Shown: in pieces, positions 1-6,870 of the stretch
Layout of the letters: each line of letters starts with the position of its first letter
Numbering within the stretch: position 1 is the first letter of the stretch
Assembly: GCA_937900985.1 (NCBI GenBank)
Contig: CALCGM010000050.1
Coordinates: 1 to 7,038, forward strand
Direction: 5' to 3'
Length of the DNA stretch: 7,038 nt
Origin: an uncultured Planctomycetaceae bacterium
GTDB taxonomy: Bacteria > Planctomycetota > Planctomycetia > Pirellulales > UBA1268
The notes under the pieces: model-generated
What the model saw: the letters and a program-made list of their open reading frames with translations, nothing else
Told to the model about the DNA's origin: nothing
The model's database searches: none
Position numbers and translations under genes: made by a program

Positions 1-12
1 CCCCGAGCGACC

Positions 13-2808
13 CTACTCGCCGAGTTCGCCTTCCTCTTCCTCGTCTTCGTCCTCCGGCACGACCGCCCACGCCGGATAGGCGACGGCACTGCCCCGCATC
101 GCATGCCAGAGCACGCGGTTGAGCAGGTCTTCGGGCGCCCGGTCGATCTGGGCGAAGTTCATACGGCTGCTCGCCTCGGCAAACGCCTTGAGCATGGGAT
201 CAACGATCGAGGCTGCCGACGGGTTCATCTGATCGAGCGGCACCGACACCGGCAGGGCCTCAAACGGCGTGAGATCGGCCGCGTCGGGCGTGTCGACGAA
301 GCAGTCGGCCATCGGCGTGGCGCTGGCATCGAAGAGATTCATCGGCGGGAGGCCGAGAATCTGGCCGATCGTCCGCAGCACGCTCGTGGAGTTGTAGTGC
401 GTGCTGATGGTGATCTGCCGCTTGGCAAAGGGGCTCGCCACGTAGGCGGTGGTGCGGTAGCCGCTGACGCTGTCCCAGCCGGCCTGGGGGTCGTCTTCAA
501 TGATGAAGATCGCCATCTTTGGCCAGAAGCTGCTGTGGCTGAGTGCCTCCACGATGCGGCCGACGGCGAGGTCGTTGTCGGCCATGCAGGCGGCAGGCGT
601 GGGGCAGCCGGGCGAGGTGCCGCTGGTGTGGTCTTGCGGCAGGCAGATGATCGTCAGGTTGGGATACGAGCCCTGGTCTTCAAACGCGGCGAGCTCCTCG
701 AGCACGACATCGGCCCGAAACTGATCGGGCACGCTCATGTTCCAGCCGACCGTGTCGAGCGGTGAGTGCGGCCGCAGCGATTCCACGGCCGGCTCCGCGG
801 CAAACACCACCTCACTCGCCTCCGGCCCTGCCTTCCAGGCGGCGTAGCAGGCGGCAAAATCGGGCTGACCGCTGCGATTCGGGTCCTTCCAGCGGACCCG
901 CGGCATCATGAACTCGCCGTAGTTGCGGACGGTTTTTCCGGCAGCGAGGGCGGAATCCCAGATGAAGCCGGCGGGGCTCCAGGCGAGGGCGTCGTTGTCG
1001 GCATCTTCCATGCCATCGGGGTAGCTGCGGGGGAAGCCGGCGAAGCTCTTTTCCAGGTAGTCGTTGGCCACGGCGGCGGTCGACCAGTTGTGGCCGTCGG
1101 CGCTTAAGATCCCGCAGCAGTAGGTGTTGTCGAGGAGCACGAACTGCCGAGCGAGGGCGTGCTGGTTGGGGGTGATTTCGTCGCCGAAAATGCAGAGCTT
1201 TGGCTCGGCCCGACAGCCTTCCATGTCGCCGAGGACCTGATCAAAGGTGCGGTTCTCCTTGACGATGTAGACCACATGCTCGATCAGGCTCGGCTCACCG
1301 ATCCGCTCGGGGATCGGCCGTGGAGCGATGCCTTTGCGGGGCGGCAGGGCCGCCGCCGCCACCGCTGGCAGCCGCATGTTGCGATCGACCTGAGCTGAAA
1401 AGGCCGCCAGCTGCTCGTCATCAGGCAGCGGCACCAGCGAGAGCGAGCCGTGGTATTGATGCGTGTTGAACGCGTCCGCCCCGTCTCGCGGCCGGGGCGT
1501 GTCGGTGAGGCCCTTGATGTTGGCCACCGCCAGCTGGCCGCGGGCGGCGTCGAAGGCAACCGCGCCGGGAAACCAGCCGACCGGGATCAGGCCAACAACG
1601 CGGGTTTCGCCGCGGTCTTCGGGCTCCCACTCCAGCACCGCCACGGCGTTTTGCGCGCCGTTGGTCACGTAGAGCCGCTCGCCGTCGGCCGAGAAGGCCA
1701 GGCCGTTGGGCATGGCGCTGTAGAGCTCGGCAGGGGTCCGCTTGGCCCACACCGTTTCCACAAGGTCGCCGGTGGCTGCATCAAGGACTGAGAGCGAGTC
1801 GTCGCCGGAGTTTGCCACCACGACGTGCTCTCCGCTTGGTGAGACCGCCATCGCTGAGGCATGCCGGCCGACGAGCACCTCACGGACGTCGCCCGAACCC
1901 AGATCGATCACGCTCACCGAGCCCTCCAGCGACGTGTGTCGCAGAGGGTCGACCCGCACGAGCATCCCCTTGCCGGCCTGACCGGTGAGGTCGTCAGGCC
2001 CGGGCCGGCGGCCGCCGAGGTTGCTGACAAACGCTTTTTTTCCCGTGAAAACCACCTCAAACGGGGCCACGCCCACGTCAAACGTCCGCACCACGTCGCC
2101 GCTGGCAAGCTCAATCTCGAGCAGCCGATTCGAGAGGTTGCCGCAGACATAGAGCCGCTCGCCGTCGGCCGAGAAGGCCAGGCCCGCGGGGATTTCGGCG
2201 GCCCGCTCGGGGGCGCCCGCTGGCGGAAGCGGGAGCGTGTGCGAAGGGCGGACGCGGCCGGCATCCACCGCAAACAGCTTCACAGACCCGTGCACGTTGC
2301 TCATCGCCAGCCAGCGGCCGTCGGGTGAAAACACGAGGCCGTTGTAGCTCTCGATCGCCCGCGTGTCGGGCTCCAGGTTGCGGTCGGAGGCCTCGCTCGG
2401 CGGGTCGAGCAGGTCTTCCGACGGCGGCTTGACCCGGTCGAGGATCTCGCCACTGGCCGGATCGACCACGACCACCTCGTTGGTCTTGCCCGACGTGACC
2501 AGCAGCGAGCCATCGGGCGAAAGGGCCACCACCTGCGGCCGCAGGCCTGGGAGTTCGACCTGTGTGCCGGCAGGGTCGATCAGCTGGTTGACCGGCGTGA
2601 CCTGGGTGCCGTCGTCGCGGCGGCCGACGGTCGCCTCAGGCTCGATGGGGCTTTCAGCCTCGAGATCGCCCGCCATCGCCACCGGCTCACCGGCCACCGG
2701 GGCAGCGTCGCGAGCCTCCAGCACCTCTGCTGTCAGCAGCAGCTTCCAGGCCAGCATGCCCGCAACCACCAGCACCAGTGGAATCCCCATCACCGTTCGC
2801 CACAGCAT
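13..2808 (-). CDS. Membrane-anchored YVTN beta-propeller / phosphoesterase (phospholipase C-like) fusion protein
   Basis: The 931-residue product probably hydrolyses phosphate esters outside the cytoplasmic membrane; substrate unknown. Residues about 8-27 are hydrophobic (GIPLVLVVAGMLAW) after a short basic start and have no lipobox, so they look like a signal anchor. A low-complexity linker leads to a propeller at about 85-465, with blades such as VVALSPDGSLLVTSG, GLAFSADGERLYVCGN and GLAFSADGERLYVTNG. The phosphoesterase domain (about 505-830) shows family metal-site motifs: KENRTFDQ (517-524), DGHNWS (from D571), QDHTSG (D726-H727) and EDDPQAGWD (from E771). The C-terminus is acidic (EDEDEEEEGE). 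The ATG at 2808 is favoured because GGGGGTGAG lies just upstream, a 7/8 match to GGAGGTGA; a second Met at residue 7 is possible. Propeller-phosphoesterase fusions of this kind are common in planctomycetes, usually annotated as bifunctional YncE family/alkaline phosphatase. Domain call is firm; enzymatic specificity is not. Confidence 0.93.
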   Translation of the reverse strand: MLWRTVMGIPLVLVVAGMLAWKLLLTAEVLEARDAAPVAGEPVAMAGDLEAESPIEPEATVGRRDDGTQVTPVNQLIDPAGTQVELPGLRPQVVALSPDGSLLVTSGKTNEVVVVDPASGEILDRVKPPSEDLLDPPSEASDRNLEPDTRAIESYNGLVFSPDGRWLAMSNVHGSVKLFAVDAGRVRPSHTLPLPPAGAPERAAEIPAGLAFSADGERLYVCGNLSNRLLEIELASGDVVRTFDVGVAPFEVVFTGKKAFVSNLGGRRPGPDDLTGQAGKGMLVRVDPLRHTSLEGSVSVIDLGSGDVREVLVGRHASAMAVSPSGEHVVVANSGDDSLSVLDAATGDLVETVWAKRTPAELYSAMPNGLAFSADGERLYVTNGAQNAVAVLEWEPEDRGETRVVGLIPVGWFPGAVAFDAARGQLAVANIKGLTDTPRPRDGADAFNTHQYHGSLSLVPLPDDEQLAAFSAQVDRNMRLPAVAAAALPPRKGIAPRPIPERIGEPSLIEHVVYIVKENRTFDQVLGDMEGCRAEPKLCIFGDEITPNQHALARQFVLLDNTYCCGILSADGHNWSTAAVANDYLEKSFAGFPRSYPDGMEDADNDALAWSPAGFIWDSALAAGKTVRNYGEFMMPRVRWKDPNRSGQPDFAACYAAWKAGPEASEVVFAAEPAVESLRPHSPLDTVGWNMSVPDQFRADVVLEELAAFEDQGSYPNLTIICLPQDHTSGTSPGCPTPAACMADNDLAVGRIVEALSHSSFWPKMAIFIIEDDPQAGWDSVSGYRTTAYVASPFAKRQITISTHYNSTSVLRTIGQILGLPPMNLFDASATPMADCFVDTPDAADLTPFEALPVSVPLDQMNPSAASIVDPMLKAFAEASSRMNFAQIDRAPEDLLNRVLWHAMRGSAVAYPAWAVVPEDEDEEEEGELGE
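1670..1704. repeat. Copy A of a 35-bp exact repeat within the propeller coding region
   Basis: These 35 bases are identical to 2150-2184, exactly 480 bp (160 codons) away. On the minus strand they encode most of GLAFSADGERLY at residues 368-379, a beta-propeller blade motif. Confidence 0.9.
2150..2184. repeat. Copy B of the 35-bp exact repeat within the propeller coding region
   Basis: Partner of the copy at 1670-1704. It encodes the same blade motif at residues 208-219, while the other blades of the protein have clearly diverged. Confidence 0.9.
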
Positions 2809-2820
2809 CGCTCACCCCCC
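2809..2820 (-). promoter_or_regulatory. Ribosome binding site of the phosphoesterase gene
   Basis: Read on the minus strand this is GGGGGGTGAGCG immediately before the ATG. GGGGGTGA matches GGAGGTGA, the complement of the 16S rRNA tail, at seven of eight positions with suitable spacing. It is the only strong Shine-Dalgarno in the window and fixes the start at 2808. Confidence 0.6.
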
Positions 2821-2942
2821 GTTGGCCCGCAGCGCATCGGCTGCTCACACAAACAAAACCTTTCACACCGACACTCTTTAGAAGCTCGTATCATACGCCT
2901 CACATCCTGCGGCCGATTGCCCACACAGAAGCCTCACACACC

Positions 2943-2946
2943 AAGG
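2943..2946 (+). promoter_or_regulatory. Weak ribosome binding site of the 2OG oxygenase gene
   Basis: AAGG lies seven bases upstream of the ATG at 2954. It is a short match to the Shine-Dalgarno consensus but correctly spaced, and supports ATG 2954 over the in-frame GTG at 2948, which would sit directly on top of it. Confidence 0.35.
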
Positions 2947-2953
2947 CGTGCCC

Positions 2954-3595
2954 ATGGCCTCCGCTCAACCGGCTGAGCTTCAGATCGCCGCCGCCTTCCC
3001 CACGCTGATCGGCCGCCGCCAGTTTCATGACACGCCACAGCTCAACGAGCAGCTTGCCTCGCTGATCCTTGAGCGGGAACAGTCGTCGCCCAGCCAAGAC
3101 CATGCCAACTTTGGTGGCTGGCACTCGGCAGGTGATCTGCTTGAGTGGCCGGGCGAGCCGATCGCCATGCTCCGTGAGCGGATCACCGAATCGCTGCAGG
3201 CGATGGTGCAGGCCTCAACGCAGCTGCCCGAGAGCCAGGCCCGCTCGGCACCGCCGCGGGGGAGTTTCCGCGTGTCGGCCTGGGCCAACGTCGCCCGCAG
3301 CGGCAACTACCACCGTATGCACAACCATCCGGCCAATGCCTGGTCGGGGGTGTATTACGTGACGGCCGCTGAGAGCGGCGACACGCTCGCCGGTGTGCTC
3401 GAGTTTTACGATCCACGGCCGTTTACCGAGATGGTCGACACACCAGGCTCGCCCTATGGCCAGCGGATGCTGATCCGGCCGGTGCCCGGCCTGCTCGTGC
3501 TCTTCCCCAGCTGGCTCTACCACTTCGTGCATCCCTCGACCGCCGACTCACCGCGGATCTCCATCGCCTTCAACGCGGCATGGCGGGCAGCGTGA
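2954..3595 (+). CDS. 2OG-Fe(II) oxygenase, TIGR02466-type
   Basis: The predicted 213-residue cytoplasmic protein belongs to the putative 2OG-Fe(II) oxygenases (TIGR02466 / 2OG-FeII_Oxy_5 type), enzymes expected to hydroxylate or otherwise oxidise a substrate using 2-oxoglutarate, O2 and Fe(II). The start AAFPTLIGRRQF is the family's N-terminal strand. NYHRMHNHPANAWSGVYYV (H120, H123, H125) is the region of the first iron ligands, and GLLVLFPSWLYHFVHP (H190, H193) carries the distal histidine. R201 in SPRISIAFN is the likely 2-oxoglutarate-binding arginine. Length is normal and the protein appears intact. ATG at 2954 is chosen over GTG at 2948, which adds only two residues. It is first in the operon and overlaps the next gene, suggesting coupled translation. 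Substrates of this family are largely unknown; the neighbours hint at a small molecule later aminated or sulfated. Confidence 0.9.
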   Translation: MASAQPAELQIAAAFPTLIGRRQFHDTPQLNEQLASLILEREQSSPSQDHANFGGWHSAGDLLEWPGEPIAMLRERITESLQAMVQASTQLPESQARSAPPRGSFRVSAWANVARSGNYHRMHNHPANAWSGVYYVTAAESGDTLAGVLEFYDPRPFTEMVDTPGSPYGQRMLIRPVPGLLVLFPSWLYHFVHPSTADSPRISIAFNAAWRAA

Positions 3596-4581
3596 GCACT
3601 CCGGCTCCTGATCCCGCCGCGCTCCGCGAGGCCCTCGTCGCCTCGCCCGCGCTCTGCCCGCTGGAGTGGAACGAACAGCGGACGGCGGTGCTCTTTGGCC
3701 GCTTCTCCGAGGAGGCCTACCGTGCGGTGAGCTTCTTCGATCAGCGGGCGGTGCCGGCGGCGGAGCGGACGGGCGTGGTGCCCTGGGCAATGGCCGAGCC
3801 CTGGCTCGTGGAGCTTCCGCGGCGGTGCGACTTCCTCTTTCACGTTTCCCACTGCGGCTCCACCCTGCTCTCCCGGCTGCTCGGCACCGCAGAAGCGAGC
3901 CTGGCGGTCCGTGAGCCGGGCATTCTCCGCGGGCTCACTGCTGCCGATCCCGAGGCGAGAGTCGATGCGGCCCTCGCCCTGCTCTCGCGGAGCTTCCATC
4001 CGGGCCAGCGGCCCCTGATCAAGGCCACGAGCATCGTCAACGCGGTCGCCGGGCGGCTGCTCGACCGCACGGCCGACGCCCGGGCTGGGCTCGTGTTTGT
4101 GCCAGCATCAACTTTTTTGCCGAGTGTGCTCGACGGGTCTCTCAGCGACATCCAGGCCCATGCCCAGAGCCGTTGGTCGCGGCTGATCGATGGCGGGCTC
4201 GCAGCCCCAGCTCCCCATTCACCAGGCGAGCAGGCCGCGGCAGCCTGGCTCTGTGAGATGCTCGCCCTCGCACGGCTGGCTGAGCGGTTTCCTGAGCGGA
4301 CGTGCTGGGTGAACTTCGAGCAGTTCCTCATGTCGCCCGAGGCAGTGCTCGCAGAGCTTGCTGGCTTCTACCAGCTCTCGATTGATGCCGCCGCGGTGCT
4401 CGCAGGGCCGCTGATGCAGCAGTATGCCAAGCAGCCGGGCGTCCGCTACGACGTCGCCGCACGAGACGCCTTGCTGGCCACTGCCCGCACGGGCCACGCC
4501 GCCGAGATCGCCGCCGGGCTCGCCTGGCTTGAGGCCACCGGCTGCTTGCAACGTCTGCCGGAGCCGACACTGCACCCGTAA
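3580..4581 (+). CDS. Sulfotransferase-like protein (P-loop, PAPS-binding type)
   Basis: The 333-residue protein (329 if the GTG at 3592 is used) resembles bacterial sulfotransferase-family proteins that move sulfate from PAPS to a hydroxyl or amine. HVSHCGSTLLSRLL (residues 88-101) follows a hydrophobic beta strand (CDFLFHV) and matches the 5'-phosphosulfate-binding loop. RPLIKATSIVN, then LVFVPASTFLPSVL, occupies the place where the family carries substrate and 3'-phosphate-binding elements, but the usual Arg-Asp-Pro motif is not obvious. The end (PLMQQYAKQPGVRYD and after) resembles the tail of poorly characterised family members. The upstream gene overlaps it by 16 bases (ATG 3580) or 4 bases (GTG 3592, GTGA junction). 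Neither start has a clear Shine-Dalgarno, which fits translational coupling. The family call is less secure than for the Stf0 protein further on; a non-catalytic P-loop protein is possible. Confidence 0.72.
   Translation: MAGSVSTPAPDPAALREALVASPALCPLEWNEQRTAVLFGRFSEEAYRAVSFFDQRAVPAAERTGVVPWAMAEPWLVELPRRCDFLFHVSHCGSTLLSRLLGTAEASLAVREPGILRGLTAADPEARVDAALALLSRSFHPGQRPLIKATSIVNAVAGRLLDRTADARAGLVFVPASTFLPSVLDGSLSDIQAHAQSRWSRLIDGGLAAPAPHSPGEQAAAAWLCEMLALARLAERFPERTCWVNFEQFLMSPEAVLAELAGFYQLSIDAAAVLAGPLMQQYAKQPGVRYDVAARDALLATARTGHAAEIAAGLAWLEATGCLQRLPEPTLHP
3592..3595 (+). promoter_or_regulatory. GTGA stop/start overlap, alternative start of the sulfotransferase-like gene
   Basis: The bases GTGA hold an in-frame GTG start for the downstream gene and the TGA stop of the oxygenase gene. 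Four-base overlaps of this kind are typical of stop-restart translation in operons. Because the N-terminal residues MAGS before this GTG show no conserved feature, it competes with ATG 3580 as the real start. Confidence 0.4.
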
Positions 4582-4655
4582 GCCCCGAAGCCGGCTGCCG
4601 ACCTCCGCCCTACATTCTGTTGTCTTCTTTCCCCCACGCTTCACCACACCACGCC
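4582..4655 (+). promoter_or_regulatory. Intergenic leader of the aminotransferase gene, possible internal promoter
   Basis: This 74-bp gap is the largest within the operon. It contains TACATT at 4611-4616, a weak -10-like hexamer about 40 bases before the ATG, followed by a pyrimidine-rich tract (4619-4650). No Shine-Dalgarno precedes the ATG, and no hairpin followed by a T-run is visible. It may hold a secondary promoter, or be only a spacer. Confidence 0.2.
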
Positions 4656-6056
4656 ATGCCAGAGCATCCCGACTTCGCCACCAGCCAGGCCCGCCACATG
4701 ATGCAGTGCTGGTCGGCCCAGGCCGGCTACGCCCCGATCCCCGTGGCCTCCACCGACGGCTGCTGGATTGAGACCACCGACGGCCGCCGCATCTTCGACC
4801 TGCGAAGCGCGCATGAGTGCATCAACCTCGGCTTCCGTCACCCGCGGGTGCTCGACGCGCTCAAGGCACAGATGGAGAGCGTCGTCTATGTGACCGACGA
4901 CTTTGCGACGGAGCCGACCGGCCGGCTTGCCCAGCGACTTGCCGAGCTCGCCCCGGGGCCTGCGGGGAAGCGGGTCTATTTCGCGCAGAGCGGCGCCGCG
5001 GCCGTGGAAGCTGCGATCAAGGCAGCCAGGCAATACCAATACAACCGCATGTTCCACGAGGGGGGCCTGGCCCACGCCGATGCTCCCGGGCAGTATCCCT
5101 ACCCCTACAAGATCATCTCCCGCTACAAGTCGTGGCATGGCTCGACGGCGACCGCGGCGAGCGTCAGCGGTGATCCGAGGCGGTGGTTTCAGGAGCCGCT
5201 GACCGTGCCGGGCGTGGTGTTTGCACCGGAGGCAAACGCCTTTCGTCCGCCCTTCGGCACCCCGGAAACATTTGTCGAGGAGAATCTCCGCTATCTCGAC
5301 CACATCATCGAAAACGAAGGCGGCTCCAACAAAGTCGCCGCGGTGATCGTGGAGGCGGTGGTGGGCAGCAACGGCATCATCCCGCCGCCCCCAGGATCGC
5401 TCGAAGGCATCCGCGAGCTCTGCGACCGCTGGGGTCTGCTGATGATCGTCGATGAAACGATGAGCGGCATGGGCCGCACGGGCCGGCTGTTTGCCATTGA
5501 GCACACCAGCGTGGTGCCCGACATCATCGTGCTCGGCAAGGCCCTCGGCGCGAGCTGCCCACTGACCGCGGCGATTTTTTCCGAGAAGGTGGCGGCGTCG
5601 TTTGAACACCACATCTTCGGCCACGGCCAGAGCTACTCAGGCCACGCCCTCGCCTCCGCAGGTGCCCTGGCCGCGCTCGACGTGCTGCTGGAAGACGGCT
5701 TCCTGGAGAGCGTGCGGGCCAAGGGCCGCCACCTGGAAGGCAAGCTCCGCGAGCTGGCGTCGCGGCACCGCTGCGTGGGCGATGTCCGCGGCCTGGGGCT
5801 CTTCTACACGATGGAGCTGGTGGCCACGCCCGACGGCCAGGAGCCGCTCCGCAAGACCACCGAGAAGTATTCCCGCACGGTCGTGAAAGAGGCGGCGGAG
5901 TATCTCCTGGCGGAGAAGAACATCTATGTGCCCACCGACAAGTTTGGTATCTGGGTGGTGCCGCCGTTGATCGTGACCGAAGCGGAGATTGACTGGTTCT
6001 GCGAGGGAATCGACGATGCCCTCACGCTGGTGGATCGTCGCCTTGCCGGCGGCTGA
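4656..6056 (+). CDS. Class III PLP-dependent aminotransferase
   Basis: The 466-residue protein is a full-length fold-type I, class III transaminase, the group that includes omega-amino acid:pyruvate, GABA, ornithine and taurine:pyruvate aminotransferases. The cofactor is held by IVDETMSGMGRTG (D266 contacts the pyridine nitrogen) and by the Schiff-base lysine K295 in VLGKALG. AQSGAAAVEAAIKAAR (110-125) is the phosphate-binding region and W160-H161-G162 the usual aromatic-His-Gly. GHGQSYSGHALASAGALAAL is the later conserved block. The family's usual SGSEA/SGTEA reads SGAAA here, and the usual Thr before YSGH is Ser. A longer than usual segment (QYQYNRMFHEGG onward) precedes KIISRYKSWHG. ATG 4656 is preferred; an in-frame TTG at 4620 would add twelve unconserved residues. 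It lies between two sulfotransferase genes, so an amino sugar, amino alcohol or amino acid substrate is plausible. KIISRYKSWHG recalls taurine:pyruvate-like enzymes, but this is too weak for a name. Confidence 0.92.
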   Translation: MPEHPDFATSQARHMMQCWSAQAGYAPIPVASTDGCWIETTDGRRIFDLRSAHECINLGFRHPRVLDALKAQMESVVYVTDDFATEPTGRLAQRLAELAPGPAGKRVYFAQSGAAAVEAAIKAARQYQYNRMFHEGGLAHADAPGQYPYPYKIISRYKSWHGSTATAASVSGDPRRWFQEPLTVPGVVFAPEANAFRPPFGTPETFVEENLRYLDHIIENEGGSNKVAAVIVEAVVGSNGIIPPPPGSLEGIRELCDRWGLLMIVDETMSGMGRTGRLFAIEHTSVVPDIIVLGKALGASCPLTAAIFSEKVAASFEHHIFGHGQSYSGHALASAGALAALDVLLEDGFLESVRAKGRHLEGKLRELASRHRCVGDVRGLGLFYTMELVATPDGQEPLRKTTEKYSRTVVKEAAEYLLAEKNIYVPTDKFGIWVVPPLIVTEAEIDWFCEGIDDALTLVDRRLAGG

Positions 6057-6085
6057 TCGGTCTGCAGCTCCCTTGAGAACTCGGC

Positions 6086-6811
6086 ATGACTGCCTGGGAT
6101 CAGTTTGGCCCCGACTACGACTTCCCGGAGTTTCTCGGGCGGCCCCAGAGCTACCTGATTGCCACCACGCCCCGCTGCGGCAGCCATCTCCTCGGGCATC
6201 TGCTCGCCGCCACCGGCATGCTCGGCAGCCCGCTGGAGTATTTCTCCAAGGGCAGGCTTCGCGACTGGCAGGAGAGGCTCAACGCACGCGACCGGGCAGA
6301 GCTGTTCACTGCGCTCTTCCGTCGCCGCACCTCGCCCAGCGGCTGGTTTGGGGTGAAGGCCCATTGGCCGCAGTTTGCACAGGTCACTAACGACCTGCCG
6401 GTCTTTGAACTTTTCAACTTCCAGCGGTTCGTGCACATCGAACGCCGCGACCGGCTCGCCCAGGCCATCTCATGGGTGATCGCCCAGCAGAGCGCTGCCT
6501 GGATCAGCTTCCACGAAGCAAACGAAGAGCCCACCTACGACTTCGCGGCGATTGAGAATGCCCTGCAGGTGATCGACGCCCAGACCGGCACCTGGAAACA
6601 GTTCTTTGCCGATCAGGCGATCGAGCCGCTGACAGTGATCTACGAAGACCTCGTCGCCGATCCCGACGCCACCGTCGACCGTGTCCTCGCCCACTGCGGC
6701 GTCGACCGCGACCCTGCCCACGCCCGCCCCACAAGCCAGCCCCGGCAACAAGCCTCCGCCCGCAACCACGAGTGGGCCCACCGCTACCGCCAGGAAAGCG
6801 ACGCGGAATGA
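6086..6811 (+). CDS. Stf0-family sulfotransferase
   Basis: The 241-residue protein matches the Stf0 sulfotransferase family, named for the mycobacterial enzyme that sulfates trehalose at the 2 position using PAPS. SYLIATTPRCGSHLLGHLLAATGMLGSPLEYF-type architecture at about 22-53 places the PAPS loop at TPRCGSHLL (28-36), and E51 in SPLEYF aligns with catalytic Glu36 of the mycobacterial protein as I recall it. FGVKAHWPQF and VHIERRDRLAQAISW correspond to later Stf0 blocks, the second containing the 3'-phosphate-binding region. The end (PRQQASARNHEWAHRYRQES) matches the Stf0 C-terminal helix, so the protein is complete though somewhat shorter than the mycobacterial enzyme. The usual Thr after GS is His here. 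It follows the aminotransferase gene by 29 bases with only a weak GAG-type ribosome site, so is likely its co-transcribed partner. The acceptor is unknown; a sugar or glycolipid hydroxyl is the family expectation. Confidence 0.9.
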   Translation: MTAWDQFGPDYDFPEFLGRPQSYLIATTPRCGSHLLGHLLAATGMLGSPLEYFSKGRLRDWQERLNARDRAELFTALFRRRTSPSGWFGVKAHWPQFAQVTNDLPVFELFNFQRFVHIERRDRLAQAISWVIAQQSAAWISFHEANEEPTYDFAAIENALQVIDAQTGTWKQFFADQAIEPLTVIYEDLVADPDATVDRVLAHCGVDRDPAHARPTSQPRQQASARNHEWAHRYRQESDAE

Positions 6812-6870
6812 ACGGGACGGGGTGACGCGGAATGAACGGGACGGGGTGACGCGGAATGAACGGGACGGGT
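6800..6870 (+). repeat. 24-bp direct tandem repeat, three copies, overlapping the Stf0 stop codon
   Basis: Copies lie at 6800-6823, 6824-6847 and 6848-6870, starting GACGCGGAATGAACGGGA; the first two are identical and the third lacks one G at its end. The TGA stop of the Stf0 gene (6809-6811) is inside the first copy, so the last codons (Asp-Ala-Glu) are repeat-derived or were the seed of the array. Each of the first two copies also contains ATGAACGGGACGGGGTGA, a five-codon mini-ORF. Confidence 0.95.

Larger units (their letters stand above)
2809..2953. promoter_or_regulatory. Divergent intergenic region, probable promoters of both transcription units
   Basis: This 145-bp non-coding stretch lies between two divergent genes, so promoters for both directions should be here. 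It includes the most AT-rich segment of the window (around 2849-2900). An inverted repeat GTATCATAC at 2888-2896 gives a -10-like hexamer on both strands (TATCAT plus, TATGAT minus), but neither has a convincing -35 box at 16-18 bp. The hexamer TCACAC occurs at 2845-2850, 2863-2868 and 2934-2939, with TCACAT at 2900-2905. These could be operator half-sites or chance. Regulatory role is inferred from position; exact promoter elements are not established. Confidence 0.45.

Noticed and set aside
103..765. Plus-strand open frame of about 220 codons inside the phosphoesterase gene
   Set aside because: It lies entirely antisense to a well-supported domain gene, its product is Arg/Gly/Ala-rich without a recognisable fold, and long antisense frames are expected at this GC content.
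4641..5624. Minus-strand open frame of 327 codons within the aminotransferase gene
   Set aside because: It is antisense to a gene with clear PLP-enzyme motifs, and the translation is His/Arg/Gly-rich without domain motifs; a GC-driven shadow.
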